DNA of 15,246 nucleotides from an uncultured Ruminococcus sp. GTDB taxonomy: Bacteria > Bacillota > Clostridia > Oscillospirales > Acutalibacteraceae. The stretch lies in assembly GCA_900554995.1 (NCBI GenBank), contig USJJ01000008.1, positions 1 through 15,246 of the forward strand, given 5' to 3'. The translations under genes were made by a program, and so were the position numbers. Under the pieces are notes generated by a model. That model did no database searches. It worked only from the letters and a program-made list of their open reading frames with translations, and was not told the origin of the DNA. Below are positions 7,312 to 13,131 of the stretch, one piece after another; position 1 is the stretch's first letter, and each line of letters starts with the position of its first letter.

Positions 7312-7340
7312 AGTTTAATCTATATTTGTCAATTAGTCAA
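7312..7340 (-). promoter_or_regulatory. Promoter of the amino acid ABC transporter operon
   Basis: Read on the minus strand, TTGACT (7340-7335), a 17-base spacer and TAAACT (7317-7312) form a plausible sigma-A promoter about 50 bases before the start codon. The -35 box is buried in the dyad at 7333-7346, which suggests control by a DNA-binding regulator. Confidence 0.55.
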
Positions 7341-7346
7341 GACTAA
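7333..7346. promoter_or_regulatory. Dyad over the -35 box, candidate operator
   Basis: TTAGTC and GACTAA are perfect inverted 6-base arms separated by two bases. The site covers the -35 box of the ABC transporter promoter. A repressor bound here would block that promoter. No regulator gene for it is present in the window. Confidence 0.4.
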
Positions 7347-7416
7347 CTGAGTTATATCCGTCAAAATTTTAACATTTTTTTGCTTTTATAACGCAAAACA
7401 AGAGTTTTCACGACTA

Positions 7417-7445
7417 TTGACATTTTTCTGCATCGGGGGTATGAT
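7417..7445 (+). promoter_or_regulatory. Promoter of the GNAT/HAD operon
   Basis: TTGACA at 7417-7422, a 17-base spacer and TATGAT at 7440-7445 are near-consensus. The predicted start near 7452 gives a leader of about 22 bases that contains GGAGG at 7461-7465, 8 bases before the ATG. It diverges from the ABC transporter promoter. Confidence 0.75.
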
Positions 7446-7473
7446 CTGTTTATAGTAAACGGAGGCAAGAGCT

Positions 7474-7971
7474 ATGCAGGATATAATGATCAGAAAATAT
7501 AATGAAAACGATATTGATGATATGAAAAATATCTGGAACGAGGTTGTCGACGATGGAATTGCTTTTCCGCAGGAGGACGATCTCACAACCGACGGAGCAA
7601 GGATGTTTTTCGCCGAGCAAAGCTACTGCGGAGTTGCGGTAAACGGCGACGGAGAAGTTCTCGGACTTTATATCCTTCACCCGAACAATATCGGCAGATG
7701 CGGCCACATCGCCAATGCAAGCTATGCGGTCTCGTCAAAGAACCGCGGACTTCACATCGGCGAAAAGCTCGTGCTTGACTGCATCGCACAGGCAAAGGCT
7801 CACGGATTCAAAATTTTGCAGTTCAACGCAGTTGTTGCGACGAACATTCATGCAAGACACCTTTATGAACGCATCGGATTCAAACAGCTTGGCATAATTC
7901 CGCACGGATTTCGTATGAAGGACGGTCATTATGAGGATATCTGCCCATACTACATTGAGGTTAACATATGA
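7474..7971 (+). CDS. GNAT family N-acetyltransferase
   Basis: This 165-residue cytoplasmic protein is of the GCN5-related N-acetyltransferase superfamily. The start MIRKYNENDIDDMKNIWNEV is the usual first strand and helix. The acetyl-CoA pyrophosphate-binding turn is RGLHIG (residues 91-96), within the strand-loop-helix YAVSSKNRGLHIGEKLV. Motif B is NIHARHLYERIGFKQLG (about 124-140). The overall pattern, including GIIPHGFRMKDGHYEDICPYY near the end, resembles the phosphinothricin/L-amino acid N-acyltransferase-like subgroup, but the acceptor substrate is not known. Four bases overlap the following HAD gene (ATGA), so the two are co-translated. The pair could act together on small metabolites, which is inference. 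Confidence 0.9.
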   Translation: MQDIMIRKYNENDIDDMKNIWNEVVDDGIAFPQEDDLTTDGARMFFAEQSYCGVAVNGDGEVLGLYILHPNNIGRCGHIANASYAVSSKNRGLHIGEKLVLDCIAQAKAHGFKILQFNAVVATNIHARHLYERIGFKQLGIIPHGFRMKDGHYEDICPYYIEVNI

Positions 7972-8642
7972 TTAAGGCCGTTTTTATTGACATCGACAAT
8001 ACCCTGCTTGATTTCAACAAATGTGCGCTTTGGTCGATGAAAAAGTCATTTGAGGATTACAATCTGAATTTCAAGGAGCAGATGTTTGACACATTCAACC
8101 TGGTTAACAACCGTCTTTGGCTTGAAATTGAAAAGGGCAAGCTTACAAAAGAGGAGCTTTACGCCTGCCGCTGGAATATGATATTTGCGATTCTCGGAAT
8201 TGACGTTGACGGTGTGCAGTTTGAAAACGTTTTCTATTCATATCTGACCGAAAGTGCGGAGCCTGTTGACGGTGCTCTTGAAACTCTGAAATACCTCAGC
8301 GGCAAATACATTGTCTGCGCCGCAAGCAACGCATCATATGAGCAGCAGATCAAGCGTCTCGACAATGCCGAACTGACCGAATATTTCGACAAAATTTTCA
8401 TTTCCGAGCAGATAGGTTTTTCAAAGCCGAAAAAGGAATTTTTTGAGAAATGCTTTGAGGAGATCGCACCGATCCTGCCGAGCGAAAGCATTATGATCGG
8501 TGACTCGCTGACTGCCGATGTCGGCGGAGGAAAAGCGGCAGGGATGAAAACCTGTTGGTACGACCACAACGCCACCTTTGAGGAGTCCCCTGTTCCTGAC
8601 TTCACTGTCCGCACGCTTGCGGAAATTAAAAATCACCTTTAA
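7968..8642 (+). CDS. HAD-family hydrolase, YjjG-like nucleotidase/phosphatase
   Basis: This 224-residue cytoplasmic phosphohydrolase has all four HAD motifs: motif I DIDNTLLDF with nucleophile Asp8 and general acid Asp10; motif II Ser120 in AASNA; motif III Lys153 in GFSKPKKEFF; and motif IV GDSLTADVGGG with Asp179 and Asp184. A helical C1 cap lies between motifs I and II (about residues 16-100). Size, cap type and the DIDNTLLDF start match the YjjG group of pyrimidine 5'-nucleotidases, which in E. coli remove noncanonical nucleotides. Other C1-cap HAD phosphatases look alike, so the substrate remains tentative. The ATG overlaps the acetyltransferase stop by 4 bases. A strong terminator starts 8 bases after the stop codon. 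Confidence 0.88.
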   Translation: MIKAVFIDIDNTLLDFNKCALWSMKKSFEDYNLNFKEQMFDTFNLVNNRLWLEIEKGKLTKEELYACRWNMIFAILGIDVDGVQFENVFYSYLTESAEPVDGALETLKYLSGKYIVCAASNASYEQQIKRLDNAELTEYFDKIFISEQIGFSKPKKEFFEKCFEEIAPILPSESIMIGDSLTADVGGGKAAGMKTCWYDHNATFEESPVPDFTVRTLAEIKNHL

Positions 8643-8650
8643 TAACCTTT

Positions 8651-8699
8651 AAGGCAAACCCGTTCAGCCAAAATTTACTTTGCGGGTTTGCCTTTTTTT
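8651..8699 (+). terminator. Strong intrinsic terminator after the HAD gene
   Basis: AAGGCAAACCCG (8651-8662) and CGGGTTTGCCTT (8683-8694) form a perfect 12-base-pair stem with a 20-base loop. The last bases of the stem merge into an unbroken run of T residues to 8699. The next promoter's -35 box begins two bases later. Confidence 0.93.
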
Positions 8700-8700
8700 C

Positions 8701-8729
8701 TTGACCTCGGGCTCATTTATTGGTATTAT
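8701..8729 (+). promoter_or_regulatory. Promoter for ribulose-phosphate 3-epimerase
   Basis: TTGACC at 8701-8706, a 17-base spacer and TATTAT at 8724-8729 are followed by a predicted start near 8736. The leader is about 27 bases and carries a GGGAAGGGTG purine stretch (8747-8756) ahead of the ATG at 8763. Confidence 0.65.
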
Positions 8730-8762
8730 ATTATATATGTATAATCGGGAAGGGTGTTTTTT

Positions 8763-9407
8763 ATGATAAAGATTGCTCCGTCAATTCTCTCCTGTGATTT
8801 TTCAAAGATGGGTGAGGAAACCGCACGTATGGATGCCTGCGGTGCAGACTGGATTCATATCGACGTTATGGACGGTCATTTTGTGCCGAACCTCACTTTC
8901 GGCGCACCCGTCGTTAAGTGTATCAGAAAATGCAGTGACAAGGTTTTCGACTGTCACCTTATGATAAGCGATCCGCTCAAATATGTTGACGATTTTGTCA
9001 AGGCGGGCGCAGATATAATTGATTTTCACGTTGAGTCCGACTCCCCCGTTGACGAGACGCTCGATAGGATTACCGCCGGCGGGTGCAAGGCAGGTCTTGC
9101 CGTAAAGCCGAAAACTCCCGTTGAGTCGATATTCCCGTACCTCGACAAGCTGAGTATGGCTCTCATTATGACCGTTGAACCGGGATTCGGCGGTCAAAAA
9201 TTTATGGGAGATATGATGGACAAAATAATTGCCCTGCGCAAGGAATGTGCAAGGCGTGGAATTGATATTGACATTCAGGTTGACGGCGGAATCTCCGAAG
9301 AAACCGCTCCGATCGCTGTTGAGGCAGGCGCAAATGTCCTTGTCGCAGGCAGTGCGATCTTCGGTTCCGACGATCCTGCCGCAACAATTAAGGCGTTGAG
9401 GTGCTGA
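8763..9407 (+). CDS. rpe: Ribulose-phosphate 3-epimerase
   Basis: This 214-residue cytoplasmic TIM-barrel enzyme interconverts D-ribulose 5-phosphate and D-xylulose 5-phosphate in the pentose phosphate pathway. The protein starts MIKIAPSILSCDF, the usual opening of the family. The metal-binding and catalytic residues are visible: His32 and Asp34 in HIDVMDGHFVPN, His65 in DCHLMI, and Asp174 in IQVDGGI. The phosphate-binding loop regions VEPGFGGQKF (about 138-147) and VAGSAIFG (near the C terminus) are intact. The ATG at 8763 is preferred over an in-frame GTG three codons upstream, because that GTG falls inside the purine-rich ribosome site and family members begin at this methionine. Its last 20 bases overlap the convergent MecA-like gene. 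No other pentose phosphate genes are adjacent. Confidence 0.97.
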   Translation: MIKIAPSILSCDFSKMGEETARMDACGADWIHIDVMDGHFVPNLTFGAPVVKCIRKCSDKVFDCHLMISDPLKYVDDFVKAGADIIDFHVESDSPVDETLDRITAGGCKAGLAVKPKTPVESIFPYLDKLSMALIMTVEPGFGGQKFMGDMMDKIIALRKECARRGIDIDIQVDGGISEETAPIAVEAGANVLVAGSAIFGSDDPAATIKALRC

Positions 9408-9918
9408 GCTCCTTCCAATGCTCATGAGTATAGGCAACGGTCAGGCTGTCCTTTCCGACAAATCTGCCGTACTCATTGATAATACGGTTCAGCGAATTTG
9501 CCGTGTCGGTCGCAAGCTCAATCCTGTATTTCCCCTCTGCCGAAAAAATTCTTTTTGAAGCGTTGCTTGGCATAAAACGCAGGAAATCAAGCAGATTATC
9601 GACATTTTCAAATTCAAAAATCCTCGTTGCGTTCGCTTTCAGCACTACGGTTTCCGACTTTTTGTTCCGTCCGCTCGCAACGGTGAACATCAAAAGACAG
9701 CCGCCGTCCGGATCGGGCGCCGCCTCAATCATAAGATTACCCGACGGGTCAACGTCACGCCCCGTATCCTTGCGGACAGTATCAAGGATCGTCCATATCA
9801 CACGGCGTGTCTCAATATTGGAATAATCCATCTCATCATATGTAATATCAAGCTCGATCATATCGTCGAGAGTCAACCCTACTATAAATTTATTGCTGCT
9901 TATCGGTTGAATATCCAT
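9388..9918 (-). CDS. MecA-family adaptor protein
   Basis: This 176-residue soluble protein resembles the MecA/YpbH adaptor family (PF05389), which delivers substrates to the ClpC/ClpP protease and is best known as a negative regulator of competence in Bacillus. The N-terminal domain is MDIQPISSNKFIVGLTLDDMIELDITYDEMDY, the substrate-binding part of family members. A WTILDTVRKDTGRDV helix and NLMIEAAPDPDGGCLLMFTV follow, the latter close to the family's IEA(A)xxxDGGxxxxVT pattern. The C-terminal half (about residues 90-165) contains IFEFENVDNLLDFLRFM and SKRIFSAEGKYRIELA, equivalent to the ClpC-binding domain. It is shorter than Bacillus MecA (about 218 residues), because the acidic linker between the domains is short, as in many Clostridia. 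The ATG has GAGGAGA 7 bases upstream. Confidence 0.75.
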   Translation of the reverse strand: MDIQPISSNKFIVGLTLDDMIELDITYDEMDYSNIETRRVIWTILDTVRKDTGRDVDPSGNLMIEAAPDPDGGCLLMFTVASGRNKKSETVVLKANATRIFEFENVDNLLDFLRFMPSNASKRIFSAEGKYRIELATDTANSLNRIINEYGRFVGKDSLTVAYTHEHWKELSTSTP

Positions 9919-9939
9919 TTACGCATCTCCTCATAACAA

Positions 9940-9968
9940 AGTATATGCCTGTTAAAATCGGTATTCAA
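9940..9968 (-). promoter_or_regulatory. Promoter of the MecA-like gene
   Basis: On the minus strand, TTGAAT (9968-9963), a 17-base spacer and TATACT (9945-9940) lie just upstream of the ribosome site. The start would be near 9933, giving a very short leader of about 15 bases. Confidence 0.5.
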
Positions 9969-10000
9969 CCATCAAAATATGGCAAAACCAATTTATGAGC

Positions 10001-10020
10001 CGACATTATATTATATGTCG
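10001..10020. promoter_or_regulatory. Inverted repeat before the GH13 cluster, possible operator/-10 region
   Basis: CGACAT and ATGTCG are perfect 6-base arms around TATATTAT, which itself could serve as a -10 box for the plus-strand cluster that starts at 10038. No good -35 box is found at the right distance upstream. This would fit a promoter that needs an activator, or a repressor site covering the -10 element. Confidence 0.4.
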
Positions 10021-10037
10021 CTCTCCGGAGTAAAAGC

Positions 10038-10373
10038 ATGGAAAAATACCAAAAATATAATAAGCGTCGCAGGAGCATAACCGAATTTCGCTCCTCGTAC
10101 AGCGACAATAAAAAATATTTCATCAGCACAGACAGGAAAAGCTCCTGGATGCCCGTGGTGAAATACATCACTATTGCAATTTTCTTCATCGTCTTTGTGA
10201 TTGCAGGCTTCCTTATCACGGACGCACTCCTTGAAATTTCCGAAGCTCCGTATGTCGAGGAAAAAACAACCGTCTCGGAGAATAAGACGGAGATTGATAA
10301 GAAATACTTTGAAGATATAGTTACAAAAACGCCCGACGAAATTACCACGGGCAGCAAAGGTTCGACTGATTAA
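10038..10373 (+). CDS. Small single-pass membrane protein, function unknown
   Basis: This 111-residue protein is not assigned to any family. The first 40 residues are strongly basic and polar (YQKYNKRRRSITEF, then DNKKYFISTDRKS). One hydrophobic segment follows at about residues 42-66 (YITIAIFFIVFVIAGFLITDALL). The rest is acidic and threonine-rich, without a clear domain. By the positive-inside rule the N terminus faces the cytoplasm and the tail faces outward. GGAG lies 7 bases before the ATG. The stop codon and the ATG of the GH13 gene share one base (TAATG), so the two are translationally coupled. The layout, basic head then membrane helix then Thr/Glu-rich tail, is like the N-terminal part of the LCP-like protein encoded two genes downstream. 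Confidence 0.75.
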   Translation: MEKYQKYNKRRRSITEFRSSYSDNKKYFISTDRKSSWMPVVKYITIAIFFIVFVIAGFLITDALLEISEAPYVEEKTTVSENKTEIDKKYFEDIVTKTPDEITTGSKGSTD

Positions 10374-12235
10374 TGTATATACCCTATAATTCACGACTTA
10401 AATATCACAAAAGCATATTCGGGGCAGTAAAGACCGATCAAACCGTGACGTTCCGTATAATTCTGCCCCGTGATTTTTGCTGTCACGCGGCAAAACTGGT
10501 TATAAAAAAGGCTGAGGATGAGCAATACCGCTGTATTGATATGCAGTGGGACTGTATGGAGGGCTTCGGCGAAGAGTGGTGGAAGATAGATTTCACCGCC
10601 GAAGAAGCTGCAATCTACAAATACCACTTTGAATATGACACCTCGTGGGGTACAAGCCGAATTTACACAGTCGGCAACGGCATTGCCGCCATTCAAAGCG
10701 AGGGCGACGACTGGCAGCTCACCGTTTATGATAAAAAATTTCGCACCCCCGACCGATTCAAGGGCGGCGTGATCTATCAGATCTTCCCCGACCGTTTTGC
10801 TTTCTCGGGCACAAAAAAGAAAAACGTCCCGACCGACAGGGTTCTGCGTACGGACAGGGACGGCGATCCCTACTGGATGCCGACGTCTGACGGCAAGGTT
10901 CTCAACAACGACTATTTCGGCGGCGATCTCAAGGGCATTGAGAAAAAGCTCGGGTATCTGAAGGATCTCGGCGTTACCTGCATCTATCTCAATCCGATTT
11001 TCGAGGCGCAGAGCAATCACCGATATGACACAGCGGACTACGAAAATATTGATTCGCTTCTCGGAACCGAAAAGGATTTTTCGTCGCTTTGCAAAGAGGC
11101 TGACAAGCTCGGTATAAAAATTATACTCGACGGCGTTTTCAACCACACGGGAGACGACAGCAAATATTTCAACCGTTACGGACGTTATCCCGACCTCGGT
11201 GCTTATCAGTCGCCGGATTCGCCGTATTACAACTGGTACAAATTCAACAATTGGCCAGACGACTATGAGAGCTGGTGGGGTATAAAAATTCTGCCGGAGG
11301 TCAACGAGGACAACCCCGATTTCATCGAATATATAACCGGCAAGAACGGTATCGCACGAAAGTGGCTCAGGCTCGGAGCATCGGGCTGGAGACTTGATGT
11401 TGCCGACGAGCTTCCCGACGAATTTCTCGATAAATTCCGCAAGGCGGTCAAAGAGGAAAAGAATGACGCTCTTGTCCTCGGTGAAGTGTGGGAGGACGCC
11501 TCCAATAAATCGAGCTACGGCAAGCTGCGCCGCTATCTTCTCGGCGAGCAGCTTGACAGCGTAATGAATTATCCGTTTGCCAATGCGGTGATCGACTTTA
11601 TTCGCAATGCGAGTGCCGAGCTTTTCGCATCACGTGTTATGAATATCACGGAAAACTATCCAAAAGAGGTTCTCGACGTACTGATGAATCATCTTTCCAC
11701 CCACGACACCATGAGGGCAATTACCGCTCTTGCGGGAGAGAGTTGTTCCTACCGTGACAGAAAGTGGCAAAGCACCCATTCGCTCGGTGAAAAGGACTAT
11801 ATCTACGGTGTTCGGCTTCTCAAGGCGGCATCCGCAATGCAGTTTGCACTTCCGGGTATCCCAACAATCTACTACGGTGACGAGGCGGGAATGCAGGGCT
11901 ACAAGGATCCGTTTAACCGCCGCTGCTACCCATGGGGCAATGAGAACACCGAGCTTATAGAATGGTATAAAAAGCTCGGTGAAATAAGAAAGGAAAATCC
12001 CGTTTTCAAGGACGGAACATTTGAGATTCTCTCCGCCGTCGCAGGCTGTGTAGCCTTTTCGAGAAAGAATGGCAGCGAGGCGATTCTCGTTATTTCCAAC
12101 AGCAATCCGCACCCGATAACCTACTATGTAAAATCCGAATGGTGCGACGCATACGATCTGCTCGGTAACGGAAGAGTTGCCGCAAATATGGTCGATATTG
12201 AAGAAAAATCAACAGTAATCTTGAAAAGAAAGTGA
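10373..12235 (+). CDS. GH13 alpha-amylase-family glycoside hydrolase, cytoplasmic (neopullulanase/cyclomaltodextrinase-like)
   Basis: This 620-residue enzyme should cleave alpha-1,4 (and perhaps alpha-1,6) glucosidic links in maltodextrins or cyclodextrins. Residues 1-120 form a beta-rich N-terminal domain of the kind that precedes the barrel in neopullulanase-type enzymes. The (beta/alpha)8 barrel starts at GGVIYQIFPDRFA (131-143). Conserved regions are DGVFNH (253-258); GWRLDVADE (338-346) with nucleophile Asp342 and Arg340; LGEVWED (369-375) with acid/base Glu371; and LSTHD (441-445) with His444 and transition-state Asp445. LPEVNEDNP (307-315) occupies the subfamily-diagnostic fifth region. 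A beta-sandwich C domain ends the protein. There is no signal peptide, so it acts in the cytoplasm on imported or stored glucan. No sugar transporter or other glycogen gene adjoins it. The start overlaps the previous stop by one base. Confidence 0.93.
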   Translation: MYIPYNSRLKYHKSIFGAVKTDQTVTFRIILPRDFCCHAAKLVIKKAEDEQYRCIDMQWDCMEGFGEEWWKIDFTAEEAAIYKYHFEYDTSWGTSRIYTVGNGIAAIQSEGDDWQLTVYDKKFRTPDRFKGGVIYQIFPDRFAFSGTKKKNVPTDRVLRTDRDGDPYWMPTSDGKVLNNDYFGGDLKGIEKKLGYLKDLGVTCIYLNPIFEAQSNHRYDTADYENIDSLLGTEKDFSSLCKEADKLGIKIILDGVFNHTGDDSKYFNRYGRYPDLGAYQSPDSPYYNWYKFNNWPDDYESWWGIKILPEVNEDNPDFIEYITGKNGIARKWLRLGASGWRLDVADELPDEFLDKFRKAVKEEKNDALVLGEVWEDASNKSSYGKLRRYLLGEQLDSVMNYPFANAVIDFIRNASAELFASRVMNITENYPKEVLDVLMNHLSTHDTMRAITALAGESCSYRDRKWQSTHSLGEKDYIYGVRLLKAASAMQFALPGIPTIYYGDEAGMQGYKDPFNRRCYPWGNENTELIEWYKKLGEIRKENPVFKDGTFEILSAVAGCVAFSRKNGSEAILVISNSNPHPITYYVKSEWCDAYDLLGNGRVAANMVDIEEKSTVILKRK

Positions 12236-12240
12236 TATAA

Positions 12241-13119
12241 ATGGCGTTAAGAGGTCACAAATTTAAAACAAGTAAACAGGATAAGCGGGGCGACCTGATG
12301 CGTTTCTTTCTTGCATTTCTTGCTTTTGCGCTTGTGTTCGGTTCGATTTCCGCAGTCGTTATCCTTAAGCATAACGAGCTGTCGCTGAAAAGCATTTTTT
12401 CAAAAGAGACAACGACCGAAGGCGGTAATGAAACAACTGCGGACGATCAGCCGGTTTCACCCGTAAAGCTCAGCGGGAAGACAAATTTCCTCATCTACTG
12501 CTCCTCAAACGATTTTTCCGAAATGTATTTTATTCACATTGTTGAGGCAGATATGGACAACTGTGTAATCAAGGATCGTCCGCTGAATCCCGACGGTAAA
12601 ACCACGGACGGTAAAACGTATGTCCAGCTCCTCAAGGAAAGCGGCGCCGGAAAGCTCGTTTCCGCAATTGAGGAAAAAGAGGGCGTAAAAATCAGCAAAT
12701 ATGTCGGTTCAAACGCCGAGACCTTTGCCCTTGCAATCAACTATATGGACGGGCTGGAATACACGGTCGATGAGAGAATCGAATACAGAAACAGCGCCTA
12801 TACCCTTATACTCACCAAAGGAAACCAGACCATCAAGGGCGAAACGCTCATCAAATATTTCAGGTACTGCAAGACTCTCGGAGTCGACGGTATGAGAACT
12901 CAGGGCAAGCTCGTCTGCGCTATGCTCGACAGCTATATCAATGACAATAATGTTGACAAGGGTACAAGAATTTATCAGCGGCTGCTCTCAAATCTTGACT
13001 CCAACAGCGATATTTCATATTTTGAAGCAGCAGAAGCGATGCCGACCGTCAAAGCGTTCTGCGACTCGGAAAACAGACAAAATTCCACAATTATTATAAA
13101 TGATTCAAGCATTTCATAA
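12241..13119 (+). CDS. Membrane-anchored divergent LCP (LytR-CpsA-Psr)-like protein
   Basis: This 292-residue protein has a basic cytoplasmic head (residues 1-18), one membrane helix (about 19-42) and a Thr/Glu-rich linker (about 52-75). An extracellular domain resembling LCP phosphotransferases follows, the enzymes that attach wall teichoic acid or polysaccharide to peptidoglycan. The match is by pattern: GKTNFLIY near 79-86; a SEMYFIHIVEADMDNCVIKDRP segment where LCP enzymes have the (S)DTxxxxxxxxxxxxxxxSIPRD stretch; NYMDGLEYTVDERIEY (167-182), like LGGVxVxVPxxI; GNQTIKGETLIKYFRY (194-209), like GxQxLxGxxALxYxRxR; and DGMRTQ (216-221), like GRxxRQ. Several polar residues that bind the polyprenyl-phosphate donor look replaced, so catalysis is doubtful. 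It lies 5 bases after the GH13 stop and 12 before the phosphoesterase. Ribosome site weak. Confidence 0.7.
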   Translation: MALRGHKFKTSKQDKRGDLMRFFLAFLAFALVFGSISAVVILKHNELSLKSIFSKETTTEGGNETTADDQPVSPVKLSGKTNFLIYCSSNDFSEMYFIHIVEADMDNCVIKDRPLNPDGKTTDGKTYVQLLKESGAGKLVSAIEEKEGVKISKYVGSNAETFALAINYMDGLEYTVDERIEYRNSAYTLILTKGNQTIKGETLIKYFRYCKTLGVDGMRTQGKLVCAMLDSYINDNNVDKGTRIYQRLLSNLDSNSDISYFEAAEAMPTVKAFCDSENRQNSTIIINDSSIS

Positions 13120-13131
13120 GGAGGCAACACA

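Noticed and set aside
10391..11146. Long minus-strand open frame (251 codons) inside the GH13 gene
   Set aside because: It is antisense to a gene with all GH13 motifs; the length follows from codon bias on the coding strand.
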